Assembly: GCF_023973825.1 (NCBI RefSeq)
Contig: NC_090124.1
Coordinates: forward strand, 1,481,501-1,545,500
DNA length: 64,000 bases
Source of the DNA: Plasmodium brasilianum
Lineage: Eukaryota; Apicomplexa; Aconoidasida; Haemosporida; Plasmodiidae
Reading direction: 5' to 3'
Part shown: one piece after another, positions 12,185 through 24,731 of the stretch
Position numbering within the stretch: the first letter of the stretch is position 1
Layout: each line of letters begins with the position of its first letter
Made by a program: the position numbers and the translations under genes
The notes under the pieces: model-generated
What the model was told of the DNA's origin: nothing
The model's input: the letters and a program-made list of their open reading frames with translations, nothing else
Database searches by the model: none

Positions 12185-13495
12185 TTTTAAGAAAAAAGGA
12201 CACGTATAAAAAAGAGGCAAAATGGGAGAAAAAGTGGGAAGAAATGAGAAAAAATGAAAAAAAATGAAAAAAAGAGTAAAAACGAGAGACCAAATGAGGA
12301 TACGATATAACTAAATGAAGCGAGATAAAACAGAATTAAACGAAATTAAATTGAATAATATCAAATGGCACAAAATAATGGTAAAAAATAAGGCGAAATA
12401 AAATAAAAGAGGGGAAAAATACAATGATGAAGGAAAAAAAGATAAAAAAATTTGGAAATGAAATATTTTAGCAACAGAAGAGCAGAAAAAGATAATAAGA
12501 TTTCTGAAACTTATATAGTTGTTCCACAAAAAAAAAAAAAAAAAAAATTAAATTAAAAAATAAAAAATAAAATAAAATGAGAAAAAAAATATAAACCTTA
12601 ACATATAAAAATAAAAATAAAAGCTAACACATTGAGCATAAAAAATTAAAATAACCTTCAACATGAACGTAAATACAAAGGCACTTAATATAAAGATAGC
12701 AGGAACACACTGTAGAGGTGATAGGCATACAAAATGAAATAACACATTCACTTTGAGCGAATAGGGAAAGGGTGGAACAAGGTGGTTACTCAAAAATGAA
12801 TGTTTTAATTTGTCCGTACTTTTTCCATAATTTTAAATATTCGTTCTTTCTTCTTTTATCACATTCGTGTATTTTAAATGAAGATAAATCAGGCATAGTG
12901 AAGGTCGTTATATACATATATATACATAGGTACACATGTATTTCAAGAATAAAATTGTAAGTTCATCCCGTTTTGCAAATCGCATGATTATGCAAGGCAA
13001 ATTTTTTTTTTTTTTTATACATACATATATATATAAATACATGCATATGCATATATATACACATGTGCAGCTCAACGTTTTATACACCCTTCCTATTAAG
13101 CATTGATAAATAAAAATACTTACGTCATTTAAATGTAAAAAAATAAGAAAGATAAAGAAAAGTAATTTTTTTTTTTTTTTTTTCATATATAATACATATA
13201 TCGCGTATATATTTTTTTTTAATTATTGTTTTCTAATAACAAAGGGGGAATGTGTGTACCTCTTTTGTTATACCTAAGTGGTCAATCAGAAAGTGAAAAA
13301 GATGGATTTTAAAATAGGCATATTCGTAAGAGAAAAAGAAGAAAATGAAATTACAATGCCACTATGAGTTGTCGCTATGAGAGCATAGTACACATATATG
13401 TATGTAGATCTCCATTAAAAATATACAAATGTTTTAATATATAATATACACACCTACAATTCGGACTTTTTTTTTTTTTTTTTTTTTTTTTAAAT
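12185..13495. other. Upstream region of malate dehydrogenase, no firm gene
   Basis: AT-rich sequence with purine-rich stretches immediately upstream of MDH (about 12200-12600) and poly(T) blocks near 13000 and 13465. A short open segment near 12796-12910 could be chance. No gene supported. Confidence 0.55.
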
Positions 13496-14038
13496 TCAAT
13501 TTTCCACATAATGCATATTTTTATATTTTACGTGTAAACGATGAGGTACTGTAAGAAGCCATATAAATTTAAAATTCTTTTTCCCAATTTTTTTTTTATA
13601 TAATTTTTTTAAATTACAAATTGCTACCAAAATGGTTAAAACTGTAAGTACACGTATGTATGCATTTGTGTACCCTCCTATGTACGCAATTATGTGCGTA
13701 GTTTTGCATGTATACACGTAATTGTTTACATATACATATGTATATGCGTATGTATATGCCTATGCATACGCCTATGCATACGCCTATGCACACATGTACC
13801 ATGGGGAGAGGACCTTTTTAAACGAAGGTAGACATATATATATGTGCAAGCAGGAATACTGCCTTTTAGTCGGTTAATTCCCATGTACCCATTAATTCTT
13901 GAAAAAGTATGGGAAAAATATGTAAGTCTGTACGTTCATAAATTATATAAACTGTTACGAAAAAATATCACATTGAGACAGTATCTGTACAATTTTATTT
14001 TCATTTACGAACATTTTTGATAAGTTCAGCTTGCCCAT
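13496..14038 (-). CDS. Candidate small four-exon gene, unknown function
   Basis: Hand-built model: exons 13959..14038, 13860..13897, 13618..13641 and 13496..13548, giving 64 aa. It starts MGKLNLSKMF and ends HYVEN. Every junction has GT/AG and the phases agree (2, 1, 1); acceptors such as CTTCTTACAG and ACTTACAG are good. The third intron (69 bp) has no stop and is a multiple of three, so retaining it would give an 87-aa form. I do not recognise the protein; there is a short hydrophobic stretch (ILTILVAI). Exons this short can arise by chance in AT-rich DNA, and two of the introns are near the minimum size for Plasmodium. Confidence 0.33.
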
Positions 14039-14561
14039 TTTTGCACTTCCAATTTTTACAAAATTTTGGGGAAAACGATAATTACAGTATCCAACTTTTG
14101 GAAAAAATGAAAAAAAAATATTATGTAGATCTTAAATTTTTCTTCATCTTACGTGTGCTATATACCAAAATTTCATCAAATCATTTATATGAATAAAAGT
14201 GATATGCGGCACATGCCATCCCCTTATAAGTTGTAAGATAAAGAACGAATATCTTATTATTATGTATTCTCATTAATCTGTTACTGAATGTTGCATATAA
14301 CCTAAGAAAAACGACTTAAAGCAATTTAGCCTTGCCCCAATTTTCCTATATCTGCGTAAGTAAAAATGTTATTTGTTAATTCAAAATAACGTTTTTTTTA
14401 AAAAAGAAGGAAAATATCTTAAAGAAACAAACGATAAAAAAGAGGAAGCTTGTGCCTGGTTTTTTTTTTTTTTTTTTTTTTCAAATAGCCAAATTAATTT
14501 AAGAAAAAAAAAAAAAAAATGCGTCGACTGAATAATTCTACCTTTACATGTGCATGTACAA

Positions 14562-14592
<31 letters not shown>

Positions 14593-15554
14593 GTACACAA
14601 TACTTTGGGTGATATACAAATTAAGTTATTCTTTTTGAGGTCATAATTTTTTATTTTCTCTACATTTGGAATTCTGGCATTTATGTATTTTCAATTTTTT
14701 TTATTTTTTCGTTTTTGAAGTATATTTTTTTTAAAAAACATTTGCATTTTTCATATTACTGCTTAATTAAACGTAGTATTGCTTTACATACACGATGTGG
14801 AGCATTCAATCAGTATGGACATTGTGAAGAACGGCGAATAACTCTGAATTGAGAAAAAATCAAAAAAAGAAAAGGAAGTGCAGGAGCAGGAACAAGTTGA
14901 TGTGCCCATTTCTCTGTAAACAAATGCGCAAAGCGTGCATTTTAGCTCTTTTATCCTTTAGTCAGTTACGTTTATTTGTTTGTTATTCGTTAGGTGTTAT
15001 TTGGTGGATGTCATTTGTTTGTTGATACTTGTACGTTGTTATTTGTTTGCTTCTATTTGTTTGCTTCTATTTGTTTGCTTCTATTTGTTTGCTCCTACTT
15101 GTTTGCTCCTACTTGTTTGCTCCTACTTGTTTGCTCCTACTTGGTTGCTCCTACTTGGTTGCTCCCACTTGTTTGCTCCTACTTGTTTGCTCCTACTTGT
15201 TTGCTCCTACTTGTTTGCTCCTACTTGTTTGCTCCTACTTGTTTGCTCCTACTTGTTTGCTTCTATTTGTTTGCTTCTATTTGTTTGCTCCTACTTGTTT
15301 GCTCCTACTTGTTTGCTCCTACTTGTTTGCTCCTACTTGTTTGCTCCTACTTGTTTGCTCCTACTTGTTTGCTTCTATTTGTTTGCTTCTATTTGTTTGC
15401 TCCTACTTGGTTGCTCCTACTTGTTTGCTCCTACTTGTTTGCTCCTACTTGTTTTCTCCTACTTGTTTGCTCCTACTTGTTCGTTTTTTGCCTCCCTCCG
15501 AATGCCGTGCGTTTTGGCCCCTTTCCCCTATTTATATAGAAAAGTTGCAACAGA
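14039..15554. other. Upstream region of the LMBR1-type gene, contains a minisatellite
   Basis: Intergenic sequence with poly(T)/poly(A) around 14461-14520, a (TA)n tract near 14573-14592 and the 15-bp array described separately. The array ends about 70 bp before the next start codon, so it lies in the promoter or 5' UTR. Confidence 0.65.
15040..15485 (+). repeat. 15-bp minisatellite, about 29 copies, just 5' of the LMBR1-type gene
   Basis: Tandem unit TTTGCTCCTACTTGT, with blocks of the variant TTTGCTTCTATTTGT. It has fewer A residues than surrounding DNA and no stop codon in any forward frame, which creates three long overlapping open frames that are not genes. Confidence 0.95.
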
Positions 15555-18205
15555 ATGGACGAGTATGTATTGCTAGCTTTTTTTATTGGCTTCTTAATTT
15601 TATCAGGAATAACAGCGTTGAGAGCATTAGTAGTATACAGCCGTAAAGACGAAAAGAATCGATCTATTTACTTTTTTATAAAATTTCTTGTTGTTATAGG
15701 ATTTGTTCTGTGTTGGGATACGGTAATATTACTTCCGATTGATGTTTATTATAATTTATCGCATGATATAAAAAAATATGTAAATATATTTACCTTATAT
15801 AGATCCTATTACTGGGCATGCTTAGTCTTCATTTTTTTTTTAACACCAATTACAAACACTATTTATTTAGAGCCAGAAAAGCAGACTCGCTCCCATAGGC
15901 GAAATAATTATGACAACAATAACAATAATAATAATAATAATTATTATTTTGGCAGTAGTTATGGCAATACTAAGAGTAAGAAAGGAAGTAGTAGGCGTAA
16001 TACAGGACAAGGCAATGAAGTGGACATATATAAATATAAGAAGCTTTTTTCAAAAATATTATCAGCCACTTTTTTCTCCTTTGTTTTAGCATTTTGCTTA
16101 TTTTTCTTGACATACTTGGCTGTTAAAAAATTTACCATATCATTAGATGCACAAGATTGTAAATTATGGTACCCTTATATTGAAAACACAAATAAAAAGG
16201 ACTTTTTAAAATATAATATTCGAAAAATCGAAAGTTGTCAGAACATTGTACATACAAATATCAAAGTGAATATAGACTTAAATTTTAACGACTATATTGT
16301 AATATTTATGTTATTTGTCGGGCTTCATTTTTTTTCATTTTACGTTGCAATCGGGTTGGCGTCCTTTCCCTTAAGCTTAATTAGATCATATATATACAGA
16401 AAAAAAAAAATAAAAGAAGATGATTTCAAATATGAGCTCTCATTAATAAATAGAAAAGCAACCAGGCTAATGAACATTACAGAAATGTTACAAACAGAAA
16501 GGAAGCAAATATATAAAGTGAACTACTGCATATCGTTTATTAAATATATAAGATATAAGAGACAGAAAAAAATTCTCAGTTATATGGTGCATAAACTAGA
16601 AAAAGACTATGAAAATCTATTAGATAACTACAATAACCCTACAAATAAAGTTTATTCATTTGTTGCTCTTTTGCTTGGCATACTTTTTTTAATAGTAAGT
16701 ATAGCTATTGTTCTTCATATTATTTTTTATATTATATTAGACTTGACGGGAGGGAATAGGTTTTCTTTTAATCCCATGTTTTTGGACATTCTTCTAGAGG
16801 TGATAGGCTGCATATATGTAGTGAAATGAATTAGAGGGAAAGGAAATACTCAACTAGCCAATTATTTCGTTCTATATTTTGCTTTTTGCTTTTCATATAG
16901 TACATTTTACATTTTGTTTGTTATGTTATACATTTTTTTTTTTTTTTTTTTCCATTTTCCCTTTACAGCACTTTGTGAAAAACAACTTAATCGTAATTTC
17001 GATGATCATCTATACACTGATTGCGTCCTATATGCTTATCTGCGCATTGTCTGGGTTCATTTATTTCTGCTCCGAGGTAAGAGCAAACAAAGTGGAGGAG
17101 CTTACATTGTACATGGAATGAGTAAAATAAAAGTGGTTACACTCCTTTCTGCGCCGAGGAACATATTTTTCTGATACATTACTATTTATCGTTTATTATT
17201 ATTTATTAGAACTATTTTATTTTATTTTTCCCTCTTTTTCTTTCCTTTTTTTTCAATCTCCCTTTTTAACAGCTCCATCTAGGACTTGTTTTTGCTTTAG
17301 AAAAAAAAGATACATATTTGAACTCCTTCCTTTTGAACATATGCCTTTTTTTTTTTGTTTCATCTGGAGCGGCGTTATTCTCAACGGTAGGAAGAAAAAA
17401 AAAAAAAAAAAAAAAAAAAAATATGAAAATGGAAATGGAGCGTCCACTACTACAACTGCTACTACTACTATTACTACTATTTTTAATAATAATAATAATA
17501 ATAATAATAATAGTGATAAATGCGAATATGAAAATATTTCTCATTATCTATCTGCGGGCATTTGGGGGCAAAATGACAATTGTTCATGAAGCATTTTCCC
17601 CTTCATTTTGTGCATATTCGTCGTTATACGTTGCAATGTGTGTACATATGTAGTATGTATATGTAAGTATGTGCATTATAGGCACATTTATTCATACATA
17701 ACTGTGTCTGTCTTAGAAAATACTTAACGCTTATTCAAGGCGCTCTCACGCAATTTTTTTTTTTGACCTGACCTTAAGAAAGCTTGGTATTATTGGGTAA
17801 GGAAAATTAATTTTGTTTTTTTTTTTTGCTCTTATAAATTTTTTTTTTTTCATATGGTAAAAATTGCAAGAAGTGCTTAATTGGTATTATACCACCTTAC
17901 ATACACAATATATGCCATTACGTAGCATCCGTACTCACATTAATTTTGTTCTATTTTTTTACCTTTTTAACAGACAAGCATATGCAAACAATGCGTTGTT
18001 ATACTTCGTTTTAGTGATAAACTTGTTAACGGTCATCGTATTTTTCTTCCCAAAAAAGTGCAGCCTTAGTTGCTTATCTGTGCCTTCAAAATTTTTTAAA
18101 ATTAGCGATGAGGTATACGATGGACAAGAAATAGATTTGGAAAGTAACACTGCTTCAGACAACATTGACAAGCAGCACTTCAAGGCAACAAAACTGTTCA
18201 AATAG
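15555..18205 (+). CDS. LMBR1-family polytopic membrane protein (five exons)
   Basis: Exons 15555..16799 (or ..16817), 16969..17076, 17273..17386, 17717..17796 and 17974..18205, about 592 aa. The first donor is ambiguous (GAG|GTGATA or TAT|GTAGTG; both keep frame). The start MDEYVLLAFFIGF leads into TM1. Paired hydrophobic helices follow (FFIKFLVVIGFVLCWDTVILLP, YWACLVFIFFLTP), then an Asn/Ser-rich cytosolic loop, more TMs (FFSFVLAFCLFFLTYLAV, YIVIFMLFVGLHFFSF), a long basic cytosolic segment with possible coiled coil, and C-terminal TMs spread over the small exons (LIVISMIIYTLIASYMLICA, LLYFVLVINLLTVIVFFFP). This matches LMBR1/LMBRD1-like proteins, which sit in lysosomal or plasma membranes; no substrate can be read from the sequence. 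Confidence 0.85.
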
Positions 18206-19077
18206 GATCCCTAAAATGCCCTCATATGTATAATCGTATAAGGCGTACGTGCATACAGGCATACAGACATACAGGCATACGCATATACATATAGGCACAC
18301 TCGCACCTGCATCCACATACACATACATACAACGACCGTTGTTATTCTAACAAATTTACTCTTTCCATTTAAACGAATGATTATATATGTAACGGTATTT
18401 AACTGCACTTCCTCAATGAGGACGCACTAATTATATGAGTACCTAAAATAGCATGTATATTTTATTTCCCAAGGATGATCTAAAATGTCAGTTTAATTTT
18501 TTTTTAGACTTTTTTTTTTTTATTTTAGCTAGCTATATTATTGTTAATTATTACTGTTCATAATTTTTCTTTTTTTATTTTATCTAGCTATGTTGTTGTT
18601 AATTATTGTTACCCTTTATTTTATTTTATTTTATTTATTTTTTTTTTTTTTTATCTAGCTATTTTGTTGTCAATTATTGCTACTCTCATTTTTTTTTTTT
18701 TGTATATATATTTTAATTTATTTTTTCATTTTAAATTAGTTTATATGTATGCTGTTCCTTTGTCCTTTCTGCTCAACCTTTTGAAATTTTTTTTTAATTT
18801 TCGTGCTTCGTTTCTGCACTTGAAATTTAAAAAAAAAAAAAAAAAGAAAAAAAAACAAAAATGCATTACATATATATACATATATACAACTATACACAAC
18901 AAGCGTCCACTTAACATATGTACAGAAATTCGTTCAATTCTCTTTTCCTTTTATGTCTTGAATAATTAACAACTTTCACCAATTCGTCATTTCGCCATTT
19001 CACCATTTTGTCATTTCTTTATAAGGTGAAAATAAAAAAAAAAAAAAAGGTAGAACACCTTTTTGTAAACGTTAAAT
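18206..19077. other. Convergent intergenic spacer
   Basis: Sequence between the LMBR1-type gene (+) and L27a (-). Contains several copies of a TTTTATCTAGCTATNTTGTTGT-like imperfect repeat around 18520-18680 and poly(A) at 18829-18855. No gene seen. Confidence 0.7.
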
Positions 19078-19858
19078 TCATGCAACTAACATACACTGAC
19101 CTCCTACTGCTTTAATTTTCTTCTCTGCCCTTTTAGAAAAGTATCTTGCTTTTACTACAATGGGCTGACCACATCTTAACGCCCCATTTCCTAACACTTT
19201 AAAGTATCCTTTCCTTGTCACATCAATAACAGGAACAATATTTTTATTCTCACTAAATTCTTTTTTTTTTTTTTCTGGTAACAAACCCCACAATCTATCG
19301 ATGTTTATTGTTGGACAAAATTTACGGTTTTTCAATAAATTGAAATGCCTCATACCGACCTATACATAAAGGTACACAAATACATTATTACATATACACT
19401 GAGCATACACATATTACATATATACTATACATACTCATATTCATACACTTTTGCGAATGCACATATACATCTCATTTATTTGTGTGTAAAAAATAAGCAT
19501 ATACGAGATGTCATTTGAAATTGGGGGAATACACAACAATGATACGAAAATTATCCTTTTTTAAAAATTAAGACAACATTTCCCCCATGGATTAACTCAT
19601 TTAACACAAAATGTTTGTATACAATTATCACGTTAATGTATATAATTATGCACATGTGGTATACGTGACCATTCTCTTCTAATTTGTTCATACCTTTCCA
19701 AAGTACCCTGGGTGATATTTGTCGAAATTTATTCTCATGTGATGCATACCCCCTGCTTTTCCTCTTCCACCTGGATGTTTTCTGTGCTTTCCCACACGAC
19801 CATGACCAGCTGATACATGTCCTCTCTTCTTTCTGTGTTTCTTAAATCTAGTTGCCAT
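19078..19858 (-). CDS. RPL27A: 60S ribosomal protein L27a (uL15)
   Basis: Two exons on the minus strand: 19694..19858 (55 aa) and 19078..19359, joined at phase 0 (GGA AAG|GTATGA, TATAG|GTC), giving 148 aa, the usual eukaryotic uL15 length. The N-terminus has the family's basic Gly/His-rich signature ([20 protein letters not shown], then [20 protein letters not shown]). Exon 2 continues [11 protein letters not shown] and ends in the conserved [14 protein letters not shown] core. It is a large-subunit protein near the peptidyl-transferase and exit-tunnel region. The 334-bp intron after a short basic first exon is typical of Plasmodium ribosomal protein genes. Confidence 0.97.
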
Positions 19859-20054
19859 ATTTTATTCTATTATAAAAAATGCTTTAAAAAAGGAGTGGGT
19901 GAAAAAAAAAAAAAAATAAAAAAAAAATAAAACTATAACATATGTTTACATATACATACTTGTATAAATTTTAATTATGCATAAAAAATATTTTCCATAA
20001 AATGAACTCAGTTTCATTTCGTTTTATCTTCTAAGGAATCATGCTAAAGTGCAT

Positions 20055-20335
20055 GATATCGTTTTGTTTTGTTTTGCTTAGCTTTGCTTTGTTTTTCTTA
20101 GCTTTGCTTTGTTTTGCTTAGTTTTACTTTGTTTTGCTTGGCTTTGCTTTGTTTTGCTTAGCTTTGCTTTGTTTTGCTTAGTTTTACTTTGTTTTGCTTA
20201 GCTTTGCTTTGTTTTGCTTAGCTTTGCTTTGTTTTGCTTAGTTTTACTTTGTTTTGCTTAGCTTTGCTTTGTTTTGCTTAGCTTTGCTTTGTTTTGCTTA
20301 GTTTTACTTTGTTTTGCTTGGCTTTGCTTTATTTC
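20055..20335. repeat. 20-bp minisatellite
   Basis: Tandem unit TTTGTTTTGCTTAGCTTTGC with A/G and GCT/TTA variants, about 14 copies, starting about 200 bp upstream of the L27a start codon. Confidence 0.93.
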
Positions 20336-20804
20336 TTTTGCCAATTTTGTATATTACATACATTTTTTACTGACTGCATTTTTTTTTCTTTTTTTTTAAA
20401 TATACCTTGAGTAGTTAAGGCTCCTTTTAATTTATGCCTTTTGAAAGTGTCGCAACGTGAAGTTACAAGTTTGTACCTATATATATATGTTTATATGAAC
20501 AAGCTAAATACCCTTACGATTTTATTTTGCTTATGATGAACTTTAACGTAATTTTCAAATTTACCCTATGTGTCAATTTTTAATTTTTTAATTTTTTATT
20601 GTATTTTTCTTAAGCTGTTATTTTATATGCATTTATATTTTTTCAATTAAAATGTGTTCATAATTATTTTGTTCAGTTATTTTTCTCCTATAAATACGTG
20701 TATATATATATATATACTATTTTTATATTCATAATGTACATTAAAAAATTGGTGCCATAAGGGGTAAACGGTACAGTGCTTTTCATTGTTTAAAATATAA
20801 ACGA

Positions 20805-20985
20805 AAAAAAGAAAAAACGGAATATACAGAAAAAGCGGAATATACAGAAAAAACAATATATACAGAAAAAACGGAATATACAGAAAAAACAAAATATACA
20901 GAAAAAACAAAATATACAGAAAAAACAAAATATACAGAAAAAACAATATATACAGAAAAAACGGAATATACAAAAAAAACGGAAA
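20805..20985. repeat. 17-bp minisatellite
   Basis: Tandem unit ATACAGAAAAAACGGAAT with variants (ACAAAAT, ACAATAT), about 10 copies. Confidence 0.9.
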
Positions 20986-22059
20986 AAGTTTTTACAATAA
21001 ATTAGTCTATGCTAACGTATCATTTTTCAACGGAATAAAATTTTTGTATTCACTATTTATATATGTGAAAGTATATAACTGCGCATTTTTTGACGATCTT
21101 TTTTATGTTTTTGAACGCATAAGTTAATATGTTACTCCTTCGCGTATTGCCCTTTCCACCTTCGTGAAAAACATAAATCAGTGAGTGTGTATGAGTAGTA
21201 TTTATATATATGGGAATTCATTAATTTAGTGCTAATTAAGTTTTTGCATTAATATATAGGTAATAAGAAAAGAAAAGTGAGCATATTTTTTAACGTACCA
21301 AATGCTCAAATGTTTTTTTTTCTAAGAGCATATTTAAAAAGATTTATATAAAATAAGGGAAAAAGACTAATGCCATTTTAATTTTAATTTTAATTTTAAT
21401 TTTTTTTTTTTTTTTTTTTTTAATCCATTGGTATATGTTGTACAGCGTAGAGATCTGTCATGGGTATTATGAAGGCATATCAAGTTTAGAACAAACAGCT
21501 GCAGTCTGTGTAAAGATAATAATATATATATATGTATATGCGTACGTACGTATGTATGTTTGTGAGGGTGTGTATTTGCCCTCCCCGAATTTTAAACAAA
21601 AATGAGATAATACATATGTAACGTAAGAAAAAATAAAAAGAGGCAAACAGAACAATTAACGTAAAAACAGATAGAAAGGAACGGATTTTGTGTGAAATAG
21701 AAAGTAGATATGTGCCTGTTGAGCGTATTTATAAGTTCATTTTATCCTTTTATTTTCCAAAATATTATTTTGAAAAGTTATTAGGCATGTAACAAATGTA
21801 CTAACATAAATGTATGTTCCTATATGTACATATATATATGTATGTGCATACATATTTTACGCGAAATCTACGAAGCGTAATATTAACTACTCAACAGAAA
21901 ACATATAAACAGAAGAGCAAATTAGAATATGCATTCTGTTGTGATGGATCCCCTCCACATTCTTTGCTGTCGTTCCCATTTTTATGACACTAAAACGGGC
22001 TCCCTAAAATTTTAAATGAACAAATTTTTTTTCTGCTCGTTTTTTTCTGCTCATTTTTT

Positions 22060-22200
22060 TTTTTCGTTTTCGTTTTCGTTTTCGTTTTCCTGTTCTTTTT
22101 CTTGTTCTTCTTTTTGTTCTTTTTCTTGTTCTTTTTTTTGTTTCTTTTCTTGTTCCTTTTCTTGTTCCTTTTCTTGTTCCTTTTCTTGTTCCTTTTTTTT
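22060..22200. repeat. TTTTCTTGTTCC 12-bp array preceded by CGTTTT units
   Basis: Pyrimidine-rich tandem units on the + strand: (TTTTCG)n then TTTTCTTGTTCC-type repeats. Confidence 0.88.
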
Positions 22201-22828
22201 GTTTTACCTATCTGTTGTGTGAAGAGAAAAAAAGCGCCATAGGTATCTTATTTGTATGCAGGTACATCATCCGTAAGAAATGATTGTTTATACATTTTGT
22301 GAATGGAATTTTTAAAAGCATATTGGCATGAGCGATCTTTATAGAACTAATTTACATGTACCTTTCCGTCTACCCTTTTATTATTTTTTTTTTTTTTCCC
22401 TTTATTAAATACATTTCATATAAAATGGTATTAAGGTCGAGCGTACTAATATACATATAAATAAAAGGATACATAAATGTTTTAACAAATTCGTTCAATT
22501 TTTTGTTTCTACGTACTACTGTCAAATGAACATATGACAGTATAGGAGGTGTGTGGTATGGGAGTTAAGCAGTTTATTTAGGAAAAAAAAGAAAAGAAAA
22601 AGGAAATCTCATAACTATCCCTCTTTTCATTTAATACATATATGTCCTACTACCTCCCCCACTTTATAGAACATATAAGTATGCCACTATCACGTATAAC
22701 ATAATACTTTGATCATTGCCTATATACCATTGGGTTTAGCATTTCTAAATATATAAGGATTAATAAGGGCTTAATGTTGCATAGAACAGTCAAAAAATAT
22801 GTACAGTTATATAAAATCGCCTATGGGA

Positions 22829-22871
<43 letters not shown>

Positions 22872-23399
22872 ATTATATATGTATGTACATATGTGCATAT
22901 AACAATATGGCAATATGCCTGTAACAACTTTTCTAGCATTAAATATGTTTTTTACATATGGTCAGCTGAGGCATAAATAAGCGAAATTCTCTTAATGAAA
23001 TATGTTTAAACAATGTATAAAATAAAAAAAAAAAAAGGATATAAAAGGGCCTATTTGCCTGTTTTATCTTAATGCATACTATACATTCCCACCTGTCCCA
23101 TTCATTATATGTACAATGTACCAAAAGATTTTAACCACATAAGAAATAATTTTTTTCCTTTATTTTTTATGTGGTGTTCATTTTTACAACAATTAAAAAT
23201 TGTACTAAATGTTATAAAAAATATATAATATTTAGATCAAAGGGGTAAAGCAAACCATATAATAATACAGTGGTAATGATACCATCGTAATAACACAAAA
23301 CTATGCGTATTTCTGCCTGATCAAAATGCTAATGAGGAAAAGGATCACAGGGAAAACACATTGCTAATAAATTTAAAATAAAATAATACAATACAATAC

Positions 23400-23433
<34 letters not shown>

Positions 23434-23899
23434 GTCAAATGATATGTTAATACAATATAAAAAAGAACAAAAAAAAACGGCTAAGTCAAATAATTTATTA
23501 AGCCTCATAAAAGAATTTTTGTTTTTTATCTTATTCGTTCAATAAAAAAAAAAAAAAAAAATTCAATTGATTTATCCACAGAATATATATGTTTCAACAT
23601 TTAAGTATAAATATATATGCATGCGAGGGAGATCGCAAAATATTTTTTTTTTTTTTTTTTTTTAACTTTTTCGTGATACTACGTTTAAGTATTTTATCTC
23701 AAATATTATTCGTAGTATATATATATATATATAAATGTATAATATATATATATATATATATTTCCTTTTTAATGTAACTCTAAGATAGATTTTATAATCT
23801 CATAGTTCCAGGAATTTGGATTTCAGATGTTTTGCTTCGTAGTTCTTTCGTTGTAGATAAAGTTAAGTTCTTTTGATTTGTTTACCTTTCACTGTTATC

Positions 23900-24731
23900 A
23901 TGGGTAAGTTTATAATTTTTTGAGCCCATGCGTTCTTTTCCCGTACTAGGGAGATTTCACTGCGCATTTGTAATTTGTTATAACATGAACACATGCTCTA
24001 ACATATAAACTTATATATATATATATATATGTACACATGTATGTGGACCCACAGGCTTACCTGTATATGTTCGCTTAATTCACGCTGCTATTAATTTCCT
24101 TTTTTTTCCAGATAAGGAACAAAACGAAGTTGACGACTGGACCGAGTGGTTAAATGATGATGACGAAAAAAGGGAAGTGTTCAACACGGAATATACATCA
24201 AAAGACGATGCAATTAAAAAAGAAATATTACAAAACAACTTAGATGATATTGCTGATTTTTTAGATATAAGTGATAATAATAGTAATATTAAAATAAAAA
24301 ACAGAACTAATAATGAAGAAAATGAAACTCCAGTTAAATCAAAAATACAAGAAAAAATAATAACATTAGAAAGCACACCATTGAATTCAATAAAAGATTG
24401 TGAAGCACTAGGTGAAATATTAGCATCTAGGATACAAAAATGTAAAGCTAAAAGTGTAGCTATAGAAAGATTTCTATCAATTATTCTTCAAGCATGTGAT
24501 GGAAAATTAGAGGATAAAGAGTTACAATGTGTAAATAGGAAAATACAAGAAATTATTGAACAAAGAGAAAAGAAAAAAAGATATGCACAAATAAATAAAA
24601 AAAAGCCAAATGAAGTAAAAAATTCCATGAAAAATTATAAAGATGAAGTAGATATGATATATGGCGATTTATCATATGATGAAGATGAATACGAGAATGA
24701 AGGTGCTGACGAATATTTTGAAGAATATTAG
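23900..24731 (+). CDS. EIF3J: Eukaryotic translation initiation factor 3 subunit J
   Basis: Exon 1 is only ATGG (23900..23903, donor GTAAGT) and exon 2 is 24112..24731 (acceptor TTTCCAG), giving 207 aa. The product starts M-D-K-E-Q-N with an acidic, Trp-containing N-terminus (DDWTEWLNDDDE). The C-terminal half matches eIF3J/Hcr1: a helical segment (TPLNSIKDCEALGEILASRI, then IERFLSIILQACDG), a basic KKRYAQINKKKPN stretch, and an acidic Tyr/Asp/Glu tail ending EYFEEY, like the yeast and human tail that reaches the mRNA channel of the 40S subunit. eIF3J is a loosely bound eIF3 subunit acting in start-site selection and ribosome recycling. Family assignment rests on domain order and tail chemistry. 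Confidence 0.82.

Larger units (their letters stand above)
19859..23899. other. 4-kb divergent intergenic region, repeats only
   Basis: Upstream of both L27a (-) and eIF3J (+). Holds three minisatellites (listed), (TA)n tracts near 22831-22865 and 23717-23760, and many homopolymer runs. A few short exon-like open segments on the minus strand (about 20410-20560) imply a 41-bp intron and were not accepted. No gene supported. Confidence 0.6.

Noticed and set aside
12185..12220. N-terminal extension of malate dehydrogenase to 12220
   Set aside because: The extra 12 residues are off-family, and the internal ATG gives the standard 313-aa enzyme.
13805..14020. Plus-strand frame reading PMYPLILEKVWEKYVSLYVHK
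   Set aside because: No acceptable upstream exon (the only in-phase join gives a 26-bp intron). The minus strand of the same DNA gives a better spliced model.
14980..15646. Three overlapping ~200-codon frames rich in Leu/Cys
   Set aside because: Produced by a 15-bp repeat without stop codons; the real gene starts at 15555.
20410..20560. Minus-strand exon-like pieces upstream of L27a
   Set aside because: Joining them needs a 41-bp intron, shorter than normal here, and no start or end could be placed convincingly.
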